From the NCBI RefSeq assembly GCF_900104055.1, contig NZ_FNJQ01000002.1:1-64000 (forward strand): DNA of 64,000 nucleotides. Direction: 5' to 3'. Both the position numbers and the translations under genes were made by a program. The notes beneath the pieces were generated by a model. The model was not told the DNA's origin, did no database searches, and saw only the letters and a list, made by a program, of their open reading frames with translations. Below are positions 35,025 through 43,351 of this stretch, one piece after another (positions within the stretch are counted from its first letter, which is position 1; every line of letters begins with the position of its first letter). The DNA is from Pseudoselenomonas ruminantium (lineage in GTDB: Bacteria; Bacillota; Negativicutes; Selenomonadales; Selenomonadaceae).

Positions 35025-35509
35025 AGTTTGACCATTTTAAGATGCTCGTCGAGATGATGTTTCAGCCGGATGGCGACGGGGGCATTTTGCAGCGTTATCA
35101 GGATGTGGATGTAAAGCAGCTCAACCCTTTGGTATTGGCCTATGTGGGGGATGCCTACTTCCATCTCTTTATGCGTACGCGTCTGCTCTCCTATGAGCAG
35201 GCCAAGGTGCAGGCACTCCACTCCTTCAGCGCCCAGATGGTTTCGGCGGTCTGGCAGGCCAAGGCCTATCAGGGCATTGAGGGAGCACTCACCGAGGAGG
35301 AGAAAGCCATCTACCGCCGGGGCCGCAATGCCAAGAGCCATGCGCCGCGCAGTGCGTCCGTGGCCGAATATCATGCCAGCACCGGCTTTGAGGCCCTGCT
35401 CGGCAGCCTCTATCTTTCCGAGCAGCATGAACGGCTCTACGAGATTGCGGAAATGTCCTTCCAGATTATCTCGCAGGCCATGATGAAGGAAATACGGGAG
35501 AAGAATTAA
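35021..35509 (+). CDS. mrnC: Mini-ribonuclease III
   Basis: The 162-residue protein is an RNase III catalytic domain without the RNA-binding domain, typical of MrnC, which trims 23S rRNA ends. Motif LVLAYVGDAYFHLFMR holds the metal-binding Asp; FEALLGSLYL holds the Glu. ATG 35021 overlaps the cysS stop (ATGA). Confidence 0.95.
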   Translation: MKFDHFKMLVEMMFQPDGDGGILQRYQDVDVKQLNPLVLAYVGDAYFHLFMRTRLLSYEQAKVQALHSFSAQMVSAVWQAKAYQGIEGALTEEEKAIYRRGRNAKSHAPRSASVAEYHASTGFEALLGSLYLSEQHERLYEIAEMSFQIISQAMMKEIREKN

Positions 35510-35512
35510 CGA

Positions 35513-36205
35513 ATGATCAAGGTAAAATTACTGAACTATACGCCGGAGCCGGAGCGGGCTGTGGCGATGGCCGCAAGGCTCTGCTACTCGGCTAGTGGTG
35601 CCGAGGAATTGGCGGAAAAACTGAGTGACGAAAAGGTGAAGGAAATGGTGCGCCGTATGGTGGCTTTGGGCCATGGCTCCACTTTGGAACACGCCAGCTT
35701 CACTTTCGGCATTGAAGGCGTGAGCCGCGTGCTGACGCATCAGCTCGTGCGTCACCGCATCGCTTCCTATGACCAGCAGTCCCAGCGCTATGTGGCAGCT
35801 CATGGCTTCCAGTACATCACGCCGCCATCCATTGCCGAAAAGCCCGAGGCTCTGGCCAAATATGAGACGCTGCTCGAAGAAATCCGCAAGACTTATGACG
35901 AGCTTACGGAAATGGGCGTGCCCAAGGAAGATGCCCGCTATGTGCTGGCCAATGCCACGGAGACGAAAATCCTCGTGACCATGAATGCCCGCAGCCTCAT
36001 GCACTTCTTCAACCTGCGCTGCTGCAACCGGGCTCAGTGGGAAATCCGCGAGATGGCCTACAAGATGCTGGCCGAGGCCAAGAAAGTTGCGCCGACGCTG
36101 TTCTTCAATGCAGGGGCCAGTTGCGTCAACACAGGGCGCTGTCCGGAAGGTGCCATGACCTGCGGCAAGCTCAGCGAGATGCTGAAACTGCGGGAGAAGG
36201 AATAA
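35513..36205 (+). CDS. thyX: FAD-dependent thymidylate synthase
   Basis: The 230-residue flavoenzyme makes dTMP without consuming the THF reducing power as ThyA does. The ThyX motif RHRxxSxxxxSxR is at residues 80-92 ([13 protein letters not shown]). ATG 35513, three bases after mrnC. Conserved neighbour of cysS, mrnC and rlmB. Confidence 0.96.
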   Translation: MIKVKLLNYTPEPERAVAMAARLCYSASGAEELAEKLSDEKVKEMVRRMVALGHGSTLEHASFTFGIEGVSRVLTHQLVRHRIASYDQQSQRYVAAHGFQYITPPSIAEKPEALAKYETLLEEIRKTYDELTEMGVPKEDARYVLANATETKILVTMNARSLMHFFNLRCCNRAQWEIREMAYKMLAEAKKVAPTLFFNAGASCVNTGRCPEGAMTCGKLSEMLKLREKE

Positions 36206-36209
36206 GATT

Positions 36210-37148
36210 ATGCGAAACGACAATAAAAAGGAAACGACGCGTGCCAAAAGACGCGATAACCAGAAAAATGCGCGGGGCGGAGTGCGCAAGAATGTTCCAG
36301 CTGAGCGTTCCAGCCGGGAAAAACTGACGCGTCAAAAATTGACAAGTCAGGCTTTTGCGCACGAAGTCCGGGAATCCCGGAGCGTGCAGGATGTACGGGA
36401 ACTGCCCGAAGACGTGCTGATTGGCCGCAATGCCGTGACCGAAGCCCTGCGCGCCGGCCGTGGCATCAACAAGATCCTGCTGGCCGACGGCGACCGGGAA
36501 GGGCAGGTCAGTGAAATCGTGGCGCTGGCCAAGGAGCGCGGCATTGTCCTGCAGTTCGTGGAGCGCGGCAAGATTGAGTCTGTAGCGTCCGGCTTGCGCC
36601 ATCAGGGCGTGTTGGCCTATGTGGCCCCGGTAGCCTATGCCGAACTCGACGATATCCTGGCCAAGGCCGAAGCAGCTGGGCAGCCGCCTTTCCTGCTGTT
36701 GCTGGATGAATTGGAAGATCCGCATAATCTCGGCGCACTCCTGCGTACGGCCGATGCTACGGGCGTACATGGCGTGCTGATCCCGAAGCGCCGCAGTGTG
36801 CCCCTTACGGCCACTGTGGCCAAGACTTCTGCCGGTGCTGTGGAATATGTGCCCGTCGCTCGTATCGGCAATATTTCCCAGACCTTGAAAGCGCTCAAGG
36901 AAAAAGGCTTCTGGGTGGCTGGTGCCGATATGGATGGCAGCCAGAATTACTATGAAGCTGACCTGACTGGCCCGCTGGTCCTCGTGGTAGGCAGCGAGGG
37001 CAAGGGTATGGGGCGTCTGACCAAAGAGCAGTGTGATTTCATCGTGAAGATGCCGATGGTGGGCAAGATCAATTCGCTCAATGCTTCCGTAGCTGGTTCC
37101 ATCCTGATGTATGAATCCATGCGTCAGCGTTTGGCAAAGAAAAGTTGA
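36210..37148 (+). CDS. rlmB: 23S rRNA (guanosine-2'-O-)-methyltransferase, TrmH/SpoU family
   Basis: A 312-residue SPOUT methylase. An unusually long, basic, low-complexity N-terminal tail of about 65 residues (Lys/Arg/Asn-rich) precedes the L30e-like substrate domain (DVLIGRNAVTEALR) and the knotted AdoMet domain (DELEDPHNLGALLRTADA, VVGSEGKGMGRL, and NSLNASVAGSILMYE). The tail may bind RNA. ATG 36210, 4 bases after thyX. Confidence 0.94.
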   Translation: MRNDNKKETTRAKRRDNQKNARGGVRKNVPAERSSREKLTRQKLTSQAFAHEVRESRSVQDVRELPEDVLIGRNAVTEALRAGRGINKILLADGDREGQVSEIVALAKERGIVLQFVERGKIESVASGLRHQGVLAYVAPVAYAELDDILAKAEAAGQPPFLLLLDELEDPHNLGALLRTADATGVHGVLIPKRRSVPLTATVAKTSAGAVEYVPVARIGNISQTLKALKEKGFWVAGADMDGSQNYYEADLTGPLVLVVGSEGKGMGRLTKEQCDFIVKMPMVGKINSLNASVAGSILMYESMRQRLAKKS

Positions 37149-37197
37149 TACTTTACAACAAATATTGCTTAAGGGGACTAAAGTCCTATGACCTTCC

Positions 37198-37227
37198 TTG
37201 ACTATTACCTTGTAATAGGGGTATAAT
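37198..37227 (+). promoter_or_regulatory. sigH promoter with palindrome in the spacer
   Basis: TTGACT (37198-37203) and TATAAT (37222-37227), spacer 18. Between them lies CTATTAC-CTT-GTAATAG (37202-37218), a perfect 7-bp inverted repeat that would be occluded by a bound regulator. A second small repeat, GGACT-AA-AGTCC, lies just upstream at about 37174-37185. Confidence 0.65.
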
Positions 37228-37252
37228 CAAAACGTATTAGGGGATTGCAAGA

Positions 37253-38041
37253 ATGAAAACTGGGGAAGTTTTCAGTAAAGGGGAACGTGCGATGGAAGCA
37301 GAACAAACTACAGAAGATTTATTTGTAGAAGAAATCTACAGTGAATTCGCCAAACTCACGGACGAGGAGATACTGCTGGCCATCAAGGATAGCAACGACA
37401 AGGCCGCGTTGGATTATTTGATCAACAAATATCGTAATTTCGTGCGCGCTAAAGCTCGTTCCTATTTCTTGATTGGGGCAGATCGTGAAGACATCATTCA
37501 GGAAGGCATGATTGGCTTTTACAAAGCGATACGGGATTTTCGCAATGATAAGCTGTCCTCCTTCCGGGCTTTTGCGGAATTGTGTGTCACACGGCAGATC
37601 ATCACGGCTATCAAGACCGCAACGAGGCAAAAGCATATTCCACTCAACTCTTATATCTCGCTGAACAAGCCCATCTATGATGAGGATTCGGATCGAACCC
37701 TATTGGATGTCCTTTCCGGGGCCAAGGTAACGGATCCGGAAGAACTGGTCATCAGCCGGGAAGAGTTTGTGGATATCGAAAAGAAGATGGAAGAGATCCT
37801 CTCCGATTTGGAATGGAAGGTCCTCATGAGCTATCTTGATGGCAAGAGCTATCAGGAGATTGCCGAAGACCTGCACCGCCATGTGAAATCCATTGACAAC
37901 GCTTTGCAGCGCGTAAAGCGGAAGCTGGAGAAATACATGGAAAAACGCGGGGATGAACTCGACGTAACCACCATCTACCGGGGGCTTAGCTCCATTAACC
38001 GCCGCCTGCGCGGCATTGATGAAGACGATTATCTGCGTTGA
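37253..38041 (+). CDS. sigH: RNA polymerase sigma factor SigH
   Basis: The sigma-70 factor is highly similar to Bacillus SigH through region 2 (ALDYLINKYRNFVRAKARSYFLIGADREDIIQEGMIG) and region 4 (SYQEIAEDLHRHVKSIDNALQRVKRKLEKY). It has a roughly 28-residue C-terminal extension absent from the Bacillus protein. ATG 37253 is the longer start; ATG 37292 has a better ribosome site (AAAGGGG 8 bases upstream) and may be the true start. SigH drives early sporulation in sporeformers; in non-sporulating Negativicutes it probably serves competence or stress. The usual downstream rpmG-secE-nusG genes are missing here. Confidence 0.92.
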   Translation: MKTGEVFSKGERAMEAEQTTEDLFVEEIYSEFAKLTDEEILLAIKDSNDKAALDYLINKYRNFVRAKARSYFLIGADREDIIQEGMIGFYKAIRDFRNDKLSSFRAFAELCVTRQIITAIKTATRQKHIPLNSYISLNKPIYDEDSDRTLLDVLSGAKVTDPEELVISREEFVDIEKKMEEILSDLEWKVLMSYLDGKSYQEIAEDLHRHVKSIDNALQRVKRKLEKYMEKRGDELDVTTIYRGLSSINRRLRGIDEDDYLR

Positions 38042-38065
38042 AATCATTTATAAGAATTGTAGGAT

Positions 38066-38097
38066 TGACCGGTCAATTTTGACCGGTCAGTTTTTTT
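38066..38097 (+). terminator. Terminator after sigH
   Basis: TGACCGGTCAA (38066-38076) pairs with TTGACCGGTCA (38079-38089), followed by GTTTTTTTG. Each arm is itself a palindrome. Confidence 0.85.
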
Positions 38098-38135
38098 GTA
38101 ACAAGAACAAACAATACTGTCTATGACAAATTACA

Positions 38136-38164
38136 TTGAATGGCAAAAATATCTATGCTATAAT
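38136..38164 (+). promoter_or_regulatory. Promoter of the mod operon
   Basis: TTGAAT (38136-38141) and TATAAT (38159-38164), 17-base spacer, directly upstream of the Moco-type leader. Confidence 0.7.
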
Positions 38165-38174
38165 TTTATTCGTG

Positions 38175-38277
38175 ATATCTCCGAGCCAAGTGATCTAAGG
38201 CAGGGCGCATTGCTATGATGCTTGGCCGGAACGGGATTCCGTTCCCGGGTGCAGGGAGAAATCCTTACACCTTCCGC
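38175..38277 (+). promoter_or_regulatory. Molybdenum cofactor (Moco) riboswitch-type leader
   Basis: The leader shows CTCCGAGCC, AGGCAGGGC, a long-range CCAAG/CTTGG pairing (about 38186-38190 with 38221-38225), hairpin GGAACGG/CCGTTCC (about 38227-38244), and the near-invariant GGTGCAGGGAGAAATCC...TTACACC block. These segments fit the Moco RNA motif as I recall it, and the downstream molybdate transporter is a typical target. With Moco or tungsten cofactor bound, expression should fall. I could not run the covariance model; the tungsten-preferring variant cannot be excluded. Confidence 0.72.
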
Positions 38278-38299
38278 AATTTGAAAAGGAGTGGTAGAA

Positions 38300-39085
38300 A
38301 TGAGAAAAATTTTTGCGCTGGTGATGTCTGTGGTGATGATGCTGGCCTTAGGCTGTGGCAGTGAACAGGCTAAGCCGGAGAAAAAGGCTGAGCCCGTGGA
38401 ACTGCATGTGGCAGCGGCGGCCAGCCTGACGGATGTGATGCAGGAAATAGCGGCAAACTACGAGAAGGAACATCCAAATGTGAAGATCACCTTCAATTTC
38501 GGCAGTTCCGGTGCTTTGCAGCAGGCCATCCAGAACGGTGGTCAGACGGATTTGTTCTTCTCGGCGGCGCAGAAGCAGATGAACGCACTGGAAAAGGATG
38601 GATTGCTGGCTGATGGGACCCGCAGGGACTTATTGGTCAATGAAGTGGTGCTGATCGTACCGCGTGAGGGCGGCAAGGCAATCACGGATTTCCAGCAGCT
38701 GACAGGCGCAGATATCCGGCATATCGCCTTGGGCGAGCCCAAGGGCGTGCCGGTGGGGCAGTATGCTGAGGAAGTATTCACGAAATTAGGCCTTCTTGAG
38801 TCCATCAAGGGCAAGGCAGTCTATGGTTCGGATGTGCGGCAGGTGCTTTCCTGGGTGGAATCCGGTGATGCTGATTGCGGTGTGGTCTATGCAACCGATG
38901 CAGCCGTGTCCAAAAAGGTCAAAGTCGCAGCCAAGGCACCGGCGGATACCCATAAGCCGATTATCTATCCGGCAGCTGCCCTGAAGGAATCCAAGCATCT
39001 GGCTGAAGCTAAGGATTTTTTGGCGTATGCTGCTAATGATGCAAATAAGAAGCTCTTTGAAAAATATGGTTTTGAAGTGAAGTAA
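38300..39085 (+). CDS. modA: Molybdate-binding lipoprotein
   Basis: The 261-residue substrate-binding protein of the molybdate ABC importer. A lipobox LALGC puts the lipidated Cys at position 19. The mature N-terminus ELHVAAAASLTDVMQEIA and FNFGSSGALQQQI-like segment near residue 70 form the oxyanion site of ModA. ATG 38300 with AAGGAG upstream; GTG 38291 is too near the ribosome site. Confidence 0.95.
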   Translation: MRKIFALVMSVVMMLALGCGSEQAKPEKKAEPVELHVAAAASLTDVMQEIAANYEKEHPNVKITFNFGSSGALQQAIQNGGQTDLFFSAAQKQMNALEKDGLLADGTRRDLLVNEVVLIVPREGGKAITDFQQLTGADIRHIALGEPKGVPVGQYAEEVFTKLGLLESIKGKAVYGSDVRQVLSWVESGDADCGVVYATDAAVSKKVKVAAKAPADTHKPIIYPAAALKESKHLAEAKDFLAYAANDANKKLFEKYGFEVK

Positions 39086-39095
39086 GAGGTAGATC

Positions 39096-39767
39096 ATGGA
39101 ACTGTCACCGCTTTTGATTACCCTGCAGACGGCAGGCGCAGCAACGGTAGCAACGTTCTTCATCGGCATTGGCCTGGCCCTGATGGTGGTGCGCCTGAAG
39201 CGCTTTCAGGGACTGGCTGATGCCGTTATTACGTTGCCGATGGTTTTGCCGCCTACCGTTGTCGGTTTTTTCCTGTTATTGTTGTTTGGCAAGCGCAGCC
39301 TGATTGGCCGTTTTTTGCTGCAATTCGATATTACACTGGTTTTCACCTGGAAAGCGGCGGTTATCGCGGCCATCGTGGTATCCTTGCCGTTGATGTACCG
39401 CACGGCCCGCGGGGCCTTTGAGCAGATCGATCCGCATATCATCCATGCTGCCCGCACCTTGGGCGTATCGGACTGGCGGATCTTCTGGCATATCCTGCTG
39501 CCCAATGCCAGGGCAGGGATATTAGCCGGATTGGTGCTTTCCTTTACGCGGGCGTTGGGCGAGTTTGGCGCGACCATCATGTTTGCGGGCAATATCCCCG
39601 GTGTCACGCAGACCATGAGCACGGCCATCTATGCAGCGGTGCAGGCCAACGACTATGATCTGGCCGGGGAGTGGGCTATCATCATCGTGGCGTTCTCGCT
39701 GTTTTTCGTTGTGCTCATGAACTGGTGGATTGCCCGCAAGGCAAAAGGAGTGGCCGTATGGAATTGA
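39096..39767 (+). CDS. modB: Molybdate ABC transporter permease
   Basis: The 223-residue inner membrane permease with about five membrane segments. The EAA coupling loop reads AARTLGVSDWRIFWHILLPNARAGILAG, and LGEFGATIMFAGNIPG is typical of ModB. ATG 39096; it overlaps modC by 10 bases. Confidence 0.95.
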   Translation: MELSPLLITLQTAGAATVATFFIGIGLALMVVRLKRFQGLADAVITLPMVLPPTVVGFFLLLLFGKRSLIGRFLLQFDITLVFTWKAAVIAAIVVSLPLMYRTARGAFEQIDPHIIHAARTLGVSDWRIFWHILLPNARAGILAGLVLSFTRALGEFGATIMFAGNIPGVTQTMSTAIYAAVQANDYDLAGEWAIIIVAFSLFFVVLMNWWIARKAKGVAVWN

Positions 39768-40804
39768 GCGTGAAGATTGAAAAGAAGCTGAGGAACTTCA
39801 CCCTGCGGGCGGATTTTTCGGCTAAGGATGAGGTCTTTGCCTTGTTGGGGGCTTCGGGCTGTGGCAAGAGCATGACGCTCAAATGTATTGCGGGCATCGA
39901 AACACCGGACAGGGGGCGCATTGTGCTGAATGGCCGGGTGCTCTTCGACAGTGAGGCGGGCATCAATCTGAAACCGCAGGCGCGCAAGGTCGGCTATCTC
40001 TTTCAGAATTATGCCCTGTTTCCCAATATGACCATTGCCGAAAATATCGCCTTTGTGGCCAGCGGGGACAAGGCTGAAAAAAAGCGCAAGGTGCAGGCGA
40101 ATCTGGCAAGGTTCAAGCTGACGGAAGTGGCGCAGGCCTATCCCCACGAACTATCCGGTGGCCAGCAGCAGCGTGCGGCCTTTGCCCGCATCCTGGCCGC
40201 TGATGTGGAACTGCTGCTGTTGGATGAACCCTTCGCTGCCCTGGACAGCTATCTGAAATGGCAGCTGGAAATGGAACTGGGCGATGTGCTCGCGGATTAC
40301 GATGGCGCTGCCCTGCTGGTCTCTCATGACCGGGGCGAGGTCTATCGCCTGGCCGACCGCATCGCCGTGATCGACCAGGGGCAGATGGAGGCGGTGCACA
40401 CAAAGCATGGCCTGTTCCAAGATCCTGCGACATTAGCGGCAACTTTGCTGACCGGCTGCAAGAATATATCTGCTGTGAAACGGATTGCCCCGGATAGGAT
40501 ACTGGCTGTTGACTGGCAGCTGGAACTGCAGGTGGCCGGTGCGGTGTCCGAGGATGTCCGTTTTGCTGGTATTCGTGCCCATTATATGGAAGTGGCCGCC
40601 GGCCCGGGCGAAAACACCTATGCCATGGAGGTAATCAAGGTGGTTGAAGATGTTTTTTCCTATTTAATTATGCTGCGCCGGCAGGGGACCGAGGCCAGGC
40701 CCCTGCGTCTGGAACTGGCAAAGGATGAATGGCAAAAAATAAAAAATCCCACAACTCTTTATCTGCGCCTGCCTGCGGCGAAGCTCATGCTGATGGAGCA
40801 CTGA
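39758..40804 (+). CDS. modC: Molybdate ABC transporter ATPase
   Basis: The 348-residue ATPase has Walker A GASGCGKS (residues 31-38), signature ELSGGQQQR, Walker B LLLLDEPFAALD and a C-terminal regulatory domain of about 110 residues (MOBE/TOBE-like). ATG 39758 with AGGAG 7 bases upstream is inside the end of modB. Completes modABC. Confidence 0.95.
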   Translation: MELSVKIEKKLRNFTLRADFSAKDEVFALLGASGCGKSMTLKCIAGIETPDRGRIVLNGRVLFDSEAGINLKPQARKVGYLFQNYALFPNMTIAENIAFVASGDKAEKKRKVQANLARFKLTEVAQAYPHELSGGQQQRAAFARILAADVELLLLDEPFAALDSYLKWQLEMELGDVLADYDGAALLVSHDRGEVYRLADRIAVIDQGQMEAVHTKHGLFQDPATLAATLLTGCKNISAVKRIAPDRILAVDWQLELQVAGAVSEDVRFAGIRAHYMEVAAGPGENTYAMEVIKVVEDVFSYLIMLRRQGTEARPLRLELAKDEWQKIKNPTTLYLRLPAAKLMLMEH

Positions 40805-40820
40805 AACGTGATATTTGATA

Positions 40821-40890
40821 TTGCACAACGGGCGGGAATTTGCTACAATATATACCGTTACGACAAGTATTAACCACAATATATAGAGGG
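40821..40890 (+). promoter_or_regulatory. nrdD promoter with two NrdR-like boxes
   Basis: TTGCAC (40821-40826) and TACAAT (40844-40849), spacer 17. Two identical cores ACAATATATA occur at 40845-40854 and 40876-40885, exactly 31 bases apart. NrdR boxes (consensus resembling ACACwATATATwGTGT) occur in pairs spaced about three helical turns apart, as here, and the first covers the -10. Repression of nrdD by NrdR when dATP is high is the likely role. Confidence 0.7.
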
Positions 40891-40931
40891 GGCGTACGGA
40901 AATACCGCAAATATAGTGGTATCCATAATTT

Positions 40932-43193
40932 ATGAATCTGAAAACAGTTACGAAGCGTTCCGGCCATACAGTGCCATACAATCGCGAGAAAATCTATAAC
41001 GCCATTGCCGGCGCCAATAACGACGGCGGTAAAAAAATGACGGAAAAGGATATCGATGAAGTCACCAGCCAGGTGGAGTGGGATATCCAGAACCGCGAAA
41101 ACGTCAGCGTGGAAGAAATCCAGGATATCGTTGAACAGGAACTCATGAAATATGACTTCTACGATATCGCCAAGAAATACATCACCTACCGTCAGAAGCA
41201 TGCCGAGCGCCGTATCGCGCAGAAACATCTGATGTCCTCTTATAAGGATATCTTCTTTGCCGATGCCGTGGATGTGGACTCCAAGCGCGACAACGCCAAT
41301 ATCAACACCGATGCTTCCATGGGCATCATGCTGAAGCTGGGCGCCGAAGGGGCCAAGCATTTTGTGGATAACTATGTGCTGACCGATGAATTCCGCGAGG
41401 CCGACAAGGAGAACTGGATTCATATCCATGACAAGGATTTCTCCCTGATCACCTTCAACTGCTGCCAGATTGACCTGTTGAAGCTCTTCAAGGGCGGCTT
41501 CTCCACGGGGCATGGCTTCCTGCGTGAGCCGAATTCCATCCGCTCCTATGCATCTCTGGCTGCGATTGCCATCCAGTCCAACCAGAATGATATGTTCGGC
41601 GGCCAGTCCATCAATGCCTTCGACTATGCGATGGCTGATGGTGTGCGCAAGTCTTTCCGCAAGGCCGTGATTTCCGAGGCACATAAGGCCTTGATGTACC
41701 AGTTCGACACCCATGATTTCGGTACGGAAAAGGAATTCAAGACGCACTTCAAACCGGCCATGGATTTCGCTGCTTGCAGCTATACGGAATCCCAGGAAGA
41801 TCCCCGGGCTGTTGAATCCGTAGAGGCCATCAAGAAGGCGCTGGAAACGGTGCTTAGCGAAACTTACCAGCTGCCCACTGAGGAAGCAGAACGTCTGGCC
41901 CGCAATATTTACCGCATGGCCTGCGCCGATGTGGTGGAGGAAACCCATCAGGCCATGGAAGCGATGATCCACAACTTCAACACGCTCCATAGCCGTGCCG
42001 GTGCGCAGGTGCCCTTCAGCTCCCTGAACTACGGCATGGACACGAGCCCTGAAGGGCGGCTGGCCACCCGTGAGGTGCTCAATGCCATCTGGGCAGGCCT
42101 GGGCAACGGCGAAACGCCGATTTTCCCGATTTCCGTGTTCCAGCTCAAGGCTGGTGTCAACTACAATCCCGAAGATCCAAATTACGACCTGTTCCAGCAG
42201 GCCTGTGAGACCAGTGCCAAGCGCCTGTTCCCGAACTTCGTGAACATCGATGCTCCTTACAATCTCCAGTATTACAAGCCCGGTGACTATAATTCCACCG
42301 TGGCAACCATGGGCTGCCGCACGCGTGTCATGAGCAATGTCAATGGTCCGGAAGAATCCGGAAGCCGCGGCAACTTTGCTTTCACGACGCTGAACCTGCC
42401 GAAATTTGCCCTCGAAGCCAAAGGCGATATGGACAAATTCTGGCAGCTGCTGGATAAGTACATCGACATCAGCCATGACTACATCCTGGCCCGTCTCGAT
42501 GTCATTGCTGAAAAGCATGTCTACAACTACCCGTTCCTGATGGGGCAGGGTGTCTGGATGGACAGCGAGAAGCTCAAAGCCGACGACAGCATCAAGGACG
42601 TGCTGAAGCATGCTTCCTATTCCATCGGCTTCTGCGGCCTGGCTGAATGCCTCAAGGCCCTGGTCGGCAAACATCACGGCGAAAGTGAAGAAGCCCAGCA
42701 GCTGGGGCTCAAGATCGTGGGCCATATCCGTGAGCGCGTGGATCAGTACACTGCTGACGAGCATATGAACTGGACCTGCTTCGGCACTCCGGCAGAATCC
42801 ACTGCCGGCCAGTTCCAGCGTTCCAACCGCAAGACCTACGGCGTGATCGAGGGCATCACGGACCGGGATTACATGACCAACTCCAGCCATGTGCCCGTTT
42901 ACTATCCCATCAAGGCCATCGACAAGATCCGCATCGAAGCGCCTTACCATGCTTTGGAGAATGCCGGCCATATCGCCTATATCGAAATGGACGGCGATCC
43001 CACGAAGAACGTCAAAGCCTTCGAGCGTCTCGTTCGTGCCATGCACGATGCCGACATGGGTTACTTCTCCATCAACCACCCCGTGGACCGCGATCCTGTC
43101 TGCGGCTATACCGGTTTGATTGAAAACGAATGCCCCCACTGCCACCGCAGGGAAGTAGAGAGCGGCCGCTTCACCATCAAACGCATGAAGTAA
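40932..43193 (+). CDS. nrdD: Anaerobic (class III) ribonucleoside-triphosphate reductase, C-terminally short
   Basis: The 753-residue protein has an N-terminal ATP-cone (VTKRSGHTVPYNREKIYNAI) and a complete NrdD barrel: FNCCQIDLLKLFKGGFSTGHG, PIFPISVFQLKAGVN, TPAESTAGQF and INHPVDRDPVCGYTG. The end reads CPHCHRREVESGRFTIKRMK and stops. In family members I know, about 30 further residues follow with the glycyl-radical motif (RITGYL or RVCGYL type). Neither the frame nor the next 60 bases contain it, and a terminator follows at 43208. No nrdG is adjacent. Activity may need a separate radical-bearing protein, or the gene may be newly inactivated. Confidence 0.9.
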   Translation: MNLKTVTKRSGHTVPYNREKIYNAIAGANNDGGKKMTEKDIDEVTSQVEWDIQNRENVSVEEIQDIVEQELMKYDFYDIAKKYITYRQKHAERRIAQKHLMSSYKDIFFADAVDVDSKRDNANINTDASMGIMLKLGAEGAKHFVDNYVLTDEFREADKENWIHIHDKDFSLITFNCCQIDLLKLFKGGFSTGHGFLREPNSIRSYASLAAIAIQSNQNDMFGGQSINAFDYAMADGVRKSFRKAVISEAHKALMYQFDTHDFGTEKEFKTHFKPAMDFAACSYTESQEDPRAVESVEAIKKALETVLSETYQLPTEEAERLARNIYRMACADVVEETHQAMEAMIHNFNTLHSRAGAQVPFSSLNYGMDTSPEGRLATREVLNAIWAGLGNGETPIFPISVFQLKAGVNYNPEDPNYDLFQQACETSAKRLFPNFVNIDAPYNLQYYKPGDYNSTVATMGCRTRVMSNVNGPEESGSRGNFAFTTLNLPKFALEAKGDMDKFWQLLDKYIDISHDYILARLDVIAEKHVYNYPFLMGQGVWMDSEKLKADDSIKDVLKHASYSIGFCGLAECLKALVGKHHGESEEAQQLGLKIVGHIRERVDQYTADEHMNWTCFGTPAESTAGQFQRSNRKTYGVIEGITDRDYMTNSSHVPVYYPIKAIDKIRIEAPYHALENAGHIAYIEMDGDPTKNVKAFERLVRAMHDADMGYFSINHPVDRDPVCGYTGLIENECPHCHRREVESGRFTIKRMK

Positions 43194-43207
43194 ATAAGAT
43201 TTTCCTG

Positions 43208-43246
43208 ACTGCTCAGTTTATCGGAAAGATAGACTGAGCAGTTTTT
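43208..43246 (+). terminator. Terminator after nrdD
   Basis: ACTGCTCAGT (43208-43217) pairs with ACTGAGCAGT (43233-43242), followed by TTTT. Confidence 0.85.
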
Positions 43247-43284
43247 AGATAAATGAAGATAATTTTTTTATTTTATCCGACCTA

Positions 43285-43330
43285 TGGCAAAAATATTCTA
43301 ATTGCGCTATAATGTTACACTGTAGTGTAA
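43285..43330 (+). promoter_or_regulatory. Promoter and palindromic operator of the HD gene
   Basis: TATAAT (43308-43313) with a weak TGGCAA -35 (43285-43290, spacer 17) is followed at once by TTACACT-GT-AGTGTAA (43315-43330), a perfect palindrome over the transcription start. A dedicated repressor is likely; I cannot name it. Confidence 0.6.
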
Positions 43331-43351
43331 TATAGTAAGGAAGGCTGTAAA

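Noticed and set aside
40785-43145. 786-residue minus-strand frame opposite nrdD
   Set aside because: Antisense shadow of nrdD; no recognisable domain or start context.
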